Assembly: GCA_026984795.1 (NCBI GenBank)
Contig: JALSRK010000028.1
Span: 62,001 to 126,000, forward strand
Length of the DNA: 64,000 nt
From: Solibacteraceae bacterium
GTDB lineage: Bacteria; Acidobacteriota; Terriglobia; Bryobacterales; Bryobacteraceae
Direction: 5' to 3'
Positions 44,498 through 52,330 of this stretch are shown in pieces. Position 1 is the stretch's first letter. Every line of letters begins with the position of its first letter. A program made the translations under genes and the position numbers. The notes under the pieces were generated by a model, which saw only the letters and a program-made list of their open reading frames with translations, had not been told where the DNA came from and did no database searches.

Positions 44498-44503
44498 GGA
44501 AGT

Positions 44504-45694
44504 ATGCGAATCTTGCTGTTCAGCGGCAAGGGAGGGGTAGGGAAAACCAGCGTCGCCGCGGCTACTGGGATCCGGCTGGCGCAACAGGGCAAGCGGACGC
44601 TCGTAATGAGCGTCGATCCCGCCCACAGCCTCAGCGACGCCTTCGATCTGGGCGAAGAACTCTTTGCCGGCCAGACGGCCGATCCCTACCAGGTGGCCGA
44701 GGGGCTCTACATCCAGGAAGTCAACATCCAGAAGGAGATCAAGCGGCACTGGAAGGAGATCGCCTCCTACGTCGTGGCCATCCTGCGTACGACGGGGATC
44801 AGCGAGGTGGAGGCCGAGGAGCTCGCCATCCTGCCGGGGATGGAGGAGCTCAGCGCCATGATGTACGTCAACCAGTACCGCCGGGAGGACCTCTACGACG
44901 TGGTGGTGCTGGACTGCGCGCCGACGGCAGAGTCGATGCGCTTCGTCAGCATGCCGACGACGCTGGAGTGGTACATGAAGCACGTCTTCCCGTTCCAGCG
45001 CACGGTGGTGAAGGCGGTGCGGCCCATCGCCAACCGGGTCTCGCCGGTGGAGCTGCCGACGGACCGCTATTTCGCCAACGTCCAGGAGCTCTTCGGGCGG
45101 CTCGAGGGCATCGACGAGGTCCTCGAGGATCCCCGGCGCACCAGCGTCCGGCTGGTGACGAACCCGGAGCGCATGGTGCTGCGGGAAACCCAGCGGGCGT
45201 TCGTCTATTTCTCCCTGCACGGCCTGACGGTGGATTGCGTCATCGCCAACCGCGTGCTGCCCACCGAGGTGAGCGACGCCTACTTCGCCGAGTGGCAGCG
45301 GACGCAGGCCGAGATCCTCGACGAGATGGACGCCTACTTCGCCCCGGTGAAGGTGAAGCGCGTTCCCCTGTTCACCCACGAGGTGATGGGGCGGGAGCGG
45401 CTGCTGCAGCTCGCCGACGTGCTCTACCCGGACGGCGAGGACCCGGCGGTCCCCCTAAACCTGGAGCGGCCGTACAGCTTCGCCAAGGTGAACGGCCACT
45501 ACGAGATCCGCTTGCGGCTGCCGTTTGCTTCCAAGGGCGAAGTCGAGTTATTCAAGAAGGGGGACGAGTTGGTGGTGGAGATCGGCACCCTTCGCCGCCA
45601 CATCGGGCTTCCCACGTCGATGGTGGCGCTGACGCCGACACGCGCCAGGCTGGAGAACCAGTTGCTCACGGTGGAGATGAAGGAGGTCTCATGA
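44504..45694 (+). CDS. ArsA/GET3-family ATPase
   Basis: This ATPase of about 396 residues has a deviant Walker A, FSGKGGVGKTSVAAATG (residues about 6-22), then MSVDPAHSLSDAFDLGEEL (switch region) and DVVVLDCAPTAESMRF. The C-terminal 80 residues (around FAKVNGHYEIRLRLPF) look like the HSP20-like alpha-crystallin domain fused to ArsA in Chlorobi and other bacteria. Arsenite transport is unproven: no arsB or arsR is near, and a tail-anchored-protein targeting or other cargo role is equally possible. The stop overlaps the next start (ATGA). Confidence 0.85.
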   Translation: MRILLFSGKGGVGKTSVAAATGIRLAQQGKRTLVMSVDPAHSLSDAFDLGEELFAGQTADPYQVAEGLYIQEVNIQKEIKRHWKEIASYVVAILRTTGISEVEAEELAILPGMEELSAMMYVNQYRREDLYDVVVLDCAPTAESMRFVSMPTTLEWYMKHVFPFQRTVVKAVRPIANRVSPVELPTDRYFANVQELFGRLEGIDEVLEDPRRTSVRLVTNPERMVLRETQRAFVYFSLHGLTVDCVIANRVLPTEVSDAYFAEWQRTQAEILDEMDAYFAPVKVKRVPLFTHEVMGRERLLQLADVLYPDGEDPAVPLNLERPYSFAKVNGHYEIRLRLPFASKGEVELFKKGDELVVEIGTLRRHIGLPTSMVALTPTRARLENQLLTVEMKEVS

Positions 45695-45930
45695 GCGAAA
45701 CCCAGACGCAGCAAGCCGAGCGCCCCAAAGAGCAGGTGAACTGCTTCTGCATGGGGGCCGGTCCGGAGCTGTTCTCGCTCTTCAAGAAGTTCGGTCCGGA
45801 ATCGGCCTTGCAACATTTCCGCAACGCCCGCATCGAAATGCTCAAGGGCATGCGGGCGCTGATCGACCACCGGATCCAGGAGCTCTCGGCCAAGACCGAG
45901 AAGAAGGGAACCAAGGTTCCGGTGGAATGA
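45691..45930 (+). CDS. Small protein coupled to the ArsA-like ATPase
   Basis: This 79-residue soluble protein contains the segment NCFCMGAGPELFSLFKKFGP with a CxC pair, followed by a helical region (HFRNARIEMLKGMRALIDHR) and a Lys-rich tail. AGGAGG precedes ATG 45691, which overlaps the ATPase stop, so the two are translated together. I do not recognise a family. The tight coupling and CxC pair suggest an accessory factor or metal/metalloid-handling partner of the ATPase. Confidence 0.7.
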   Translation: MSETQTQQAERPKEQVNCFCMGAGPELFSLFKKFGPESALQHFRNARIEMLKGMRALIDHRIQELSAKTEKKGTKVPVE

Positions 45931-45985
45931 TCAGGCCGCCCGGCGGCCCGATGATCGTTTGAACCAGCAAGGAGGGGAGTTTCTC

Positions 45986-46468
45986 GTGGCCCAGACCGCA
46001 CTCAAGCTCCAGCCGGGCGACCCGGCGCCCGATTTCGAACTGCTCACCGACGCCGGGGAAACGTTCCGGCTTTCCGATCTCGAAGGCAAGACCGTCGTCC
46101 TCTATTTCTACCCAAAGGCCGACACGCCCGGCTGCACGAAGGAGAGCTGCAGCTTCCGCGACAACATGTCGCGCTTCCGGCGCCGCGGCGTGGTGATCGT
46201 GGGCATCTCGCCGGACAAGGTGGCGAAACAGGCGAAGTTCAAGGAGAAGTACGGCCTGCCGTTCACGCTGCTCGCCGACGAGGACCACAAGGTGGCCGAG
46301 GCCTACGGCGTCTGGAAGCTCAAGAAGAACTACGGCCGCGAGTACATGGGCATCGAGCGGACCACCTTCATCATCGGCAAGGACGGCAAGATCGCCCGCG
46401 TGTTCCCGAAGGTGAAGGTGGACGGGCACGTGGACGAGGTGCTCGCGGCGCTCGAAGAGGTCGCCTGA
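45986..46468 (+). CDS. bcp: Thioredoxin-dependent peroxiredoxin Bcp
   Basis: This peroxiredoxin of about 160 residues has the Bcp peroxidatic motif KADTPGCTKESCSFRDNM, with Cys-x4-Cys, and the strands KTVVLYFYPK, VVIVGISPD and ERTTFIIGKDGKIARVF. It is nearer the canonical Bcp than the paralogue at 30846. GTG 45986 is chosen because AAGGAGGGG lies just upstream; a TTG at 45959 is not supported. Confidence 0.92.
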   Translation: MAQTALKLQPGDPAPDFELLTDAGETFRLSDLEGKTVVLYFYPKADTPGCTKESCSFRDNMSRFRRRGVVIVGISPDKVAKQAKFKEKYGLPFTLLADEDHKVAEAYGVWKLKKNYGREYMGIERTTFIIGKDGKIARVFPKVKVDGHVDEVLAALEEVA

Positions 46469-46483
46469 GGGGCGCGGCCCCGG

Positions 46484-48892
46484 TCAATCCTTCAACTCCG
46501 CGATGGTGGCTCCCGAGCCGCCTTCCGGCGGCGAGGCGGGATAGAACCGCTCGACGTGCGGGTGGCCGGTGAGCAGCTCGGCGATCGCCTTGCGCAGGAT
46601 GCCCATGCCGTGGCCGTGGATGATGCGCACGCGGTCCACCGAGGCCAGCACTGCGCTGTCGATGAACTTGTCCACGCGCTCGCGGGCTTCCTCGGCGTGG
46701 AGCCCGATGACGTTGACCTCCTGCGTAGTGACGTAGGCCCGCGGGCCGGCTTTCAGCGTGACGTTGCGCGGCAGCCGGGCGCCGGTCTCCTGCTGGGGCA
46801 GAATCTCGACGACGTCCTCGCGCGAGACGTGGAGCTTCAGCAGGCCGGCCTCGACCTCGATCCGGTCCTCGTCGAGGAAGCGCCGCACCCGGGCCGGCTG
46901 GCGGACCCCGCGGATCCGGACCACGGCCCCTTCGACGAGGCGCCCCGGAACCGGCCGGCCCTCGCCCGTGCGTTCCATCAGCGGCTCGAGGGATTCCCGG
47001 AACTCGCGCTTGGCCCGGGCCACCTGTTTGCGGGCCGCCGCGGCCACCTTGCGCTCGGCCGCCTCGCGCTCGATCCGGGCAATGGTCTCTTCAGCCGCCG
47101 CCTCGAAGCGCTGGATCGCCTCCTCGGCTCGCCGCTCGATCCCGGCCAGCCGGGCGGTCTCGCGCCGGCGCCATTCGGCCGCCAGCCTCTCTGCCTTCCC
47201 GGCCAGCTCCCGGCGCCGCTCTTCGATCTCGGCTTCGAGCTGGGCCACGCGGTCGAGCTTCTCCCGGAGCTCGTCGATGAAGCGGGCCAGGTCGCGCTCT
47301 CCGGCCGAGAGATTCTCCCGGGCGCGGCCGATGAGCCGCTCCGGGAGCCCCAGGCGCCGGGCGATCTCCAGGCCGGCGGACTTGCCCGGCGCGCCCACCC
47401 GCAGCCGGTAGGTCGGCTCGAGCGTCTCCTCGTCGAACCCCATGGAGGCGTTCAACACGCCCGGCGTCGTCGCGCCGTAGACCTTGAGCGCCAGCAGATG
47501 CGTTGAGGCCAGCGTGAACGCCCCGGCCCGGCGGAACTCGTCCACCACGGCCACGGCCAAGGCCCCGCCCTCGCCGGGATCGGTCGCCCGCCCCAGCTCG
47601 TCGAGCAGCACCAGTGAGCGGGGGCTCACCTCGGCCAGCATCTCCCGGATGCGGGCGATGTGGGCCGAGAAGGTGCTCAGGCTCTCCTCGATCGACTGCT
47701 GGTCGCCGATGTCGGCCAGTACTTTCTCGAAAAGCGGGAACTCGGCTTCGGCGCAGGGCACGGGCAAGCCGGCCTGCGCCATCAGCGCCAGCAGCCCGGC
47801 GGTCTTCAGCGTCACTGTCTTGCCGCCGGTGTTGGGGCCGCTGACGAGCAGCGTGCGGTGGTCGGCGTCGAGGTCGAACGAAATGGGGACGATCGGCTTG
47901 CCCTGACGGCGCAGGACGTCTTCGAGCAACGGATGGCGCGCCTCGCGCAGGTAGAGCCGCGGCCTCTCCGGCGGGCTGAAGCGGGGGATTACGGCGCCGA
48001 ACTCCAGGGCGAAGCGGGCCTTGGCGAAGAGGTAGTCCAGTTCGCCGCAGGCGCGCCGGGCCACCTCGATCTCCGGGGCCGCCGCCCGCAGCTTCTCCGT
48101 CATCTCCCTGAGGATGCGGTGCTCTTCGCGGAAGACCTCTTCGGTGAGGCGGACCAGCTCGTTGTTCAGCTCGATGGTCTCGAACGGCTCGATGAAGAGC
48201 GTGTGCCCGGTGCCGCTGGCCCCGTGGATGACGCCTTCGACGCGCCGCTGCTGGCCGGAGACGATCGGCACCACGTAGCGGTCGTTGCGGATGGTGACGA
48301 ACTCCTCCTGCAGGATGCCTTCTTCCCGGTGGCGGCGCAGGAAGTTCTCGAGGGACTCCTGGATGCGGCGCTTCTGGTGCTCCACTTCCCGGCGGAGGCG
48401 GCCGAGGGCGACGCTGGCCGAGTCGGCCAGGGAGCCGTCCGGCAGGAGCTTGCCGGTCAGCTCGCGCACGAGGGGGCGGAAGTCGGCGATGCGGCGGGCG
48501 TGGGCGGCCAGGCGCGGGTAGACCTCTTCGGAGAAGACTAGGGCGGTGCGGATCTCGCCCGCCTTTTCCATCAGGCGCTTCAGCTCGAGGATCTCGGCGC
48601 CGTCGAGCACCGCCCCTTCGATCCGCAGCTTGGCCAGCGCCTCGCCGCAGTCGGGCAGGCCGGAGAACTTCACCCGGATGGCCGAGCCGCGGGCGGCGGG
48701 CTGGGGGCGCTTGAGGGCCCGCTCGTGCTCGACGGCCTCGGCCAGATCGGCGAAGGCTTCCTCCAAAGCGCCGCGGTCCGTTGAAGGTTCGGCGGCCTCC
48801 AGTTCGGCCTCGCCCAGGGGGCTGGAGACGTACCGGCGCAGGAGCCCCTTCAGCGCGTCGAATTCGAGCAGATCGCCGCTGGTGACCTTCAT
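46484..48892 (-). CDS. mutS2: Endonuclease MutS2
   Basis: This 802-residue MutS2 protein has an N-terminal helical core, a MutS-type ATPase and a C-terminal Smr nuclease domain. The Walker A is VSGPNTGGKTVTLKTAG and Walker B is LVLLDELGRATDPGEGGA. The Smr domain shows VNVIGLHAEEARERVDKFI and RVRIIHGHGMGILRKAI. A long charged coiled-coil (residues about 500-620) lies between them. It suppresses recombination or resolves stalled/collided ribosome complexes in studied species. Its start overlaps the Nudix stop (ATGA), so the start is ATG 48892 and not the longer frame. Confidence 0.92.
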   Translation of the reverse strand: MKVTSGDLLEFDALKGLLRRYVSSPLGEAELEAAEPSTDRGALEEAFADLAEAVEHERALKRPQPAARGSAIRVKFSGLPDCGEALAKLRIEGAVLDGAEILELKRLMEKAGEIRTALVFSEEVYPRLAAHARRIADFRPLVRELTGKLLPDGSLADSASVALGRLRREVEHQKRRIQESLENFLRRHREEGILQEEFVTIRNDRYVVPIVSGQQRRVEGVIHGASGTGHTLFIEPFETIELNNELVRLTEEVFREEHRILREMTEKLRAAAPEIEVARRACGELDYLFAKARFALEFGAVIPRFSPPERPRLYLREARHPLLEDVLRRQGKPIVPISFDLDADHRTLLVSGPNTGGKTVTLKTAGLLALMAQAGLPVPCAEAEFPLFEKVLADIGDQQSIEESLSTFSAHIARIREMLAEVSPRSLVLLDELGRATDPGEGGALAVAVVDEFRRAGAFTLASTHLLALKVYGATTPGVLNASMGFDEETLEPTYRLRVGAPGKSAGLEIARRLGLPERLIGRARENLSAGERDLARFIDELREKLDRVAQLEAEIEERRRELAGKAERLAAEWRRRETARLAGIERRAEEAIQRFEAAAEETIARIEREAAERKVAAAARKQVARAKREFRESLEPLMERTGEGRPVPGRLVEGAVVRIRGVRQPARVRRFLDEDRIEVEAGLLKLHVSREDVVEILPQQETGARLPRNVTLKAGPRAYVTTQEVNVIGLHAEEARERVDKFIDSAVLASVDRVRIIHGHGMGILRKAIAELLTGHPHVERFYPASPPEGGSGATIAELKD

Positions 48893-49281
48893 CTCCGGCG
48901 GTCCCTCATGGCGAAGGCCTTCTCGATCACTTCGCGGGCTCCGGACGTGAGCGGGTACCGGCCCGTTTCGCCTCGCGGCACCCATTCGGCGCGGGCCACG
49001 TCGCTCGCCGCCTGCAGGCGGCCGCCCAGGGGTTCGCACAGGTAGTCGAGAAGCACGTAGTGGTACTCGGGGCGGCCGGCCGCGTCGCGCTGGATGCGTT
49101 CGAAGATCTCGACGAGACCGATGACCTTCACCTCCAGTCCCGTCTCTTCCTTCACTTCGCGGCGGAGGGCGTCTTCGACCAGCTCGCCGGCCTCCACCAC
49201 GCCCCCGGGCAGCGACCAGCGGCCTTTCAGCGGCTCGCGGCCCCGCTCGACCAGGACGACCTTGTCGCCCTGAAGAATCAC
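48889..49281 (-). CDS. Nudix hydrolase
   Basis: This 130-residue hydrolase has the Nudix box GGVVEAGELVEDALRREV followed by KEETGLEV, matching GX5EX7REUXEEXGU. It would cleave a nucleoside diphosphate linked to another moiety. GTG 49281 is the start. The stop overlaps the mutS2 ATG, so the pair is co-translated; a house-cleaning role for damaged nucleotides next to a DNA-processing protein is plausible. Confidence 0.9.
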   Translation of the reverse strand: MILQGDKVVLVERGREPLKGRWSLPGGVVEAGELVEDALRREVKEETGLEVKVIGLVEIFERIQRDAAGRPEYHYVLLDYLCEPLGGRLQAASDVARAEWVPRGETGRYPLTSGAREVIEKAFAMRDRRR

Positions 49282-49330
49282 GGCCCCTACTCCCAGGATA
49301 GGGCGGTCGGGATAGCGGCGGTCGTCGCGG

Positions 49331-50200
49331 CTAATACTGCAGCGCTCCTTTCACGCCCAGGCGCACGGCGTAGACCGAGGTCCGGGCGGTGATGAACAGG
49401 ATGGAGAGGTCCGGCCCGCCGAAGGCGCAGTTCGAGGGGCGCTCGGCGAGTTCCATGGTGTGCACCAGCTCGCCGGCGGGCGAGTAGATGGCCAGCCCAT
49501 TGGCCGCGATGTAGATGTTGCCCTTCTCGTCCACGGCGATGCCGTCGGGCGGCCCGTCGATGCCCTCGATGAGGACCCGCTCGTTCGACGCCCGGCCCTT
49601 CCCATCGAGATCGTAGGCGTAGAGCCGGCGCTCGTCGGTGTTCGAGACGTAGAGGATGCGGCCGTCCGGGGAGAGGCCGATGCCGTTGGGGCGGCCTTCG
49701 GGCCTGGCGATGAGTTCCGCCTCGCCTTTCGGGGTGATGTGGTAGACGCCGTAGAAGTCCAGTTCGCGCGTGTCCTGGGCGCGGCCGAAGGCCGGATCGG
49801 TGAAGTAGACGTGGCCGTCGCGCCGGACGACGACGTCGTTGGGCGCGTTCAGGCGCTTGCCCTCCCAGCGGTCCAGGAGCACTTCGACGCGGCCTTTCTT
49901 GTCCATGCGGATCAGCCGCCGCCCGCGCCCTTCGCAGGTGTAGAGCCGGCCCTTGCGGTCGAAGGCGTTGCCGTTGGCCCCGTTGGAGTCGGCGCGGAAC
50001 AGCTCCGGCTTCTCGACCCCGGGGATGAACTTCCAGATCTTCGCCGCCGGGATGTCGCTGAACAGCAGGTAGCCGTCGCGGGACCAGGCCGGGCCTTCGG
50101 TGAAGGTGTAGCCGGCGGCGATCTTGAGGATCTTGTAGTCGGAGAAGTCCTGGGCCCCGAGCAGGCCGCAGGCGGCGAGGGTGACAATGAGGACTCGCAC
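49331..50200 (-). CDS. Exported SMP-30/gluconolactonase-like beta-propeller protein
   Basis: This protein of about 289 residues has a signal peptide (RVLIVTLAACGLLGAQ) followed by a six-bladed SMP-30/Gluconolactonase/LRE propeller. Blade signatures are FTEGPAWSRDGYLLFSDIPA, RLNAPNDVVVRRDGHVYFTD, RPNGIGLSPDGRILYVSNTD and GPPDGIAVDEKGNIYIAANG. The Glu, Asn and Asp metal ligands typical of lactonases are visible in the first, third and fourth of these. It would hydrolyse a sugar lactone outside the cytoplasm. GTG 50200 gives the signal peptide; a GTG at 50263 that overlaps the neighbouring stop would add a 21-residue leader. Confidence 0.85.
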   Translation of the reverse strand: MRVLIVTLAACGLLGAQDFSDYKILKIAAGYTFTEGPAWSRDGYLLFSDIPAAKIWKFIPGVEKPELFRADSNGANGNAFDRKGRLYTCEGRGRRLIRMDKKGRVEVLLDRWEGKRLNAPNDVVVRRDGHVYFTDPAFGRAQDTRELDFYGVYHITPKGEAELIARPEGRPNGIGLSPDGRILYVSNTDERRLYAYDLDGKGRASNERVLIEGIDGPPDGIAVDEKGNIYIAANGLAIYSPAGELVHTMELAERPSNCAFGGPDLSILFITARTSVYAVRLGVKGALQY

Positions 50201-50259
50201 TGATACCCATAGTAATGAAGCGGACCCCGGGATGGTACCGGTTTCGCGCCGCGCGCCGC

Positions 50260-50610
50260 TCACAACTCGATGGCGTGCTCGAGGTTCTGGGAGAGGAAGC
50301 TCGAGGGGTCGGCCCGGAGGCGGTCGAACTCTTCCTCGGAGTAGATCAGCGTGTCGGTGGGGATCGCCGGCGTGTGGATCTGGTAGCGCGAGCGCTCCAG
50401 CAGGTCCTCAGGCGGGTTCCGCACGACGACGATGAGGTCGGCGTCGCTGTCGGCCGTGTAGTTGCCGCGGGCCAGCGACCCGAACAGCAGCACGCGCACG
50501 ATCTCCGGGTGCGCCTTGCGGGCTTCGGCAGCCGCCCGGCGCAGAGCGCGGAGCACGGCGTCGTAGTCAAGAAATCTGACCGCGGCAGAAGGTGACGATG
50601 GTCTCGGCAT
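50260..50610 (-). CDS. MNT-type nucleotidyltransferase domain protein
   Basis: This 116-residue protein has the minimal nucleotidyltransferase motif GSLARGNYTADSDADLIVV, matching GSxxRGxxxxxSDxDLxV. The catalytic Asp residues are present. Such proteins often act as antitoxins paired with HEPN toxins by modifying them with AMP. Here no HEPN gene is adjacent; instead, a NYN-domain protein gene ends 6 nt upstream on the same strand. Confidence 0.85.
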   Translation of the reverse strand: MPRPSSPSAAVRFLDYDAVLRALRRAAAEARKAHPEIVRVLLFGSLARGNYTADSDADLIVVVRNPPEDLLERSRYQIHTPAIPTDTLIYSEEEFDRLRADPSSFLSQNLEHAIEL

Positions 50611-50616
50611 GGCGGA

Positions 50617-51285
50617 TCAGGAACCGTGCTGTGGCCTCGGGCAGGTGGAACGCAGCCCGTCGATGTGTTCATGGAGATCCGGGGGTATCGGCTTCCACAT
50701 CGGATCGAGAATGAAATCGATTCCCTCGCGCCGGGCGAGTTTCGCCGCAGGCACGAAGTCGGAGTCGCCCGCAAACAAAACAATTTGGTCCACCTGACGC
50801 TTGAAGGCAAGGGAAGCGATGTCGAGGCCGATACGCATGTCGACCCCTTTCTGCTGCACGCTGTAGTAAAGGTCGTGCTCCTGCAAACCATCGACGGTGA
50901 TTTCACGCCTGAGCAGCCGTTTTAACGGTTTCGGGCGGATCTCCCAACGGCCGAAGTTTGCCAAACGGCCAAACCTCAGAGCTACTTTCCGCAGTTTGCG
51001 AAGCTCGTTGTGGAATTCGGACCTGAATTCGAAAGTGGGCGTTTTCGAGAAGTCGATTGGATTCCTCGTGAGAGGATGATGGGCCTTCTTGGCCAGGGGA
51101 GGACAATCATAATAAAAGATCCGGTACAGATCCCGTTTGCCGTGGTCCTTGTCCTCCAGATGAGTCAGCGCCCACGTAAAAAGGTTCTTCGCGACCTGGG
51201 CCGCTGAGTGTTGTCCAACACCGGGGAGTACCGCGGTGTAACGAGCGAGGAAGAATGCGCCGTCGATCAAAATCGCCGTGGGCAT
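50617..51285 (-). CDS. NYN-domain (PIN-like) putative ribonuclease
   Basis: This protein of about 222 residues resembles LabA/DUF88 NYN proteins. The N-terminal Asp is in ILIDGAFFLARYT, the central acidic pair in KGVDMRIGLDIASLAF, and the third in FAGDSDFVPAAKLARREGID. These are the expected PIN-like metal-binding acids. A charged insertion (residues about 70-130) separates them. GGAGG lies 11 nt before ATG 51285 and 5 nt before TTG 51291, so the start is uncertain. The gene is slightly less GC-rich than its surroundings. Confidence 0.8.
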   Translation of the reverse strand: MPTAILIDGAFFLARYTAVLPGVGQHSAAQVAKNLFTWALTHLEDKDHGKRDLYRIFYYDCPPLAKKAHHPLTRNPIDFSKTPTFEFRSEFHNELRKLRKVALRFGRLANFGRWEIRPKPLKRLLRREITVDGLQEHDLYYSVQQKGVDMRIGLDIASLAFKRQVDQIVLFAGDSDFVPAAKLARREGIDFILDPMWKPIPPDLHEHIDGLRSTCPRPQHGS

Positions 51286-51464
51286 AAACAAGAATGCCTC
51301 CGGGTTCGGCCGGCCCCTATTTCGGGGAGGCGTACTGCCGGAGGCCCGATTCCAACTCTTAGATTACACCCGACATGAGGGTCTCGTCAACGGGTTTGGC
51401 GGGTTCGGCCGGCCCGGCCCCCGCTGCGCCGGCCGCGAGGACTCGGTCCGGAAGGGTGCGGCGT

Positions 51465-52202
51465 TCAGCCCGCAAAGTCTACGATCAGCGGCTCGTCCAC
51501 CTTGCGGTTCAGCAGGGCCAGGGCGGCGCGGATGATCCGCTTCTGCAGCTCGGGGTTGTGCGGCTCGCCCAGGGGATAGCCGAGGGGGTAGTCCACGAAG
51601 AGCACCCGCGGCGGCTTCACCTTCTGGGTCACCTCGCGAAGCACGGAGACCGAGACGGTGGGGATGCCGGCCTTCTCGATGACGCTCTGGATCAGTCCCA
51701 CGGACTGATGGCAGAGCGGTCAAACCGGCGTCAGCAGCACCGCGTCCACGCCGTCTTCCCGGAGCTTGGCGGCCACCTCGGGGGCGGTCTGCTTCACCAG
51801 CCGGCCGGGGGCGGGGATCGAGCCCTGGAAGCTGAAGTGGCGGCCGGCGACGCCGCCGATCTCGCCGTTGGCGGCCATCTCCCGCAGCCGGTCCACCGGC
51901 AGCGCCAGGTTGTAGTCGGCCTGGATGCCGTTGGGGTCGAAGGCTTCGCTGCGGTGAGAGATACCGAGCGTCTTCAGGTCGGCGGCGCTGGGGATCTCCC
52001 GGTAGGTGTAGTCGCCGCCTCGCAGTTTTTCGTCGAACGGCGGCTGGTGGGGCAGGGAGAAGGACGCCGTGGTCACGCAGGCGATCGTCGCCTCCCCCAG
52101 CGGCTTCGCCAGGACTGTCCCGGGGCGCCAATCGAAGCTGCGGTACATGTAAGCCCTCATGTAGAGCCGGTAGGAGAGCTTCAGGTCTGAGAGTGATGCC
52201 AT
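51465..52202 (-). CDS. Selenoprotein of the glycine/betaine/D-proline reductase B family (UGA read as Sec)
   Basis: Two apparent ORFs (51720-52202 and 51465-51701) are one gene of 245 residues joined through an in-frame TGA at 51720-51722. Upstream is VDAVLLTPV; after the TGA follows [20 protein letters not shown]. This gives LTPV-U-PLC-HQS, a UxxC redox motif with Sec at residue 161 and Cys at 164. The family (selenoprotein B of glycine/sarcosine/betaine reductases and PrdB relatives) normally has Sec or Cys here. A strong hairpin follows directly. The short length suggests an oxidoreductase related to, but not equal to, the clostridial enzymes. Sec machinery genes are not in this window. 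Confidence 0.82.
51683..51718 (-). promoter_or_regulatory. SECIS element directly after the UGA codon
   Basis: On the coding strand, CGCTCTG (51718-51712) pairs with CAGAGCG (51689-51683). After a 2/1-nt internal bulge, ATCAGTCC (51709-51702) pairs with GGACTGAT (51698-51691), leaving a GTG loop at 51701-51699. The loop starts 18 nt after the UGA with a G, which fits described bacterial SECIS rules as I recall them. A 15-bp near-perfect hairpin at exactly this place is hard to explain otherwise. Confidence 0.82.
51720..51722 (-). other. In-frame UGA, predicted selenocysteine codon
   Basis: TGA lies between two segments of the same reading frame and the same protein family, three codons before TGC (Cys 164). 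The SECIS hairpin begins 1 nt downstream. Confidence 0.82.
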
Positions 52203-52294
52203 GTTGCAGGATCCCCCCGTATGGAGATGCTTCCTCGCGCCGCCTGGTGACAGTTTCGGCCGCCCGTGCTGCTGGGCGGCGGATCGATTACCTG

Positions 52295-52300
52295 TATACT
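52295..52300 (+). promoter_or_regulatory. Putative -10 box (TATACT) of the ccm operon
   Basis: TATACT sits 30 nt before the ccmE ATG in the otherwise GC-rich gap between the selenoprotein gene and ccmE, next to an AT-rich stretch. A clear -35 is not visible. Confidence 0.4.
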
Positions 52301-52330
52301 AAAAATTAAGGATCAGGCGCAGAGGGTGAC

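Noticed and set aside
44968-45690. Long ORF in another frame ahead of the small ArsA-coupled protein
   Set aside because: It is antiphase coding inside the ArsA-like gene; only the part from ATG 45691 is a real gene.
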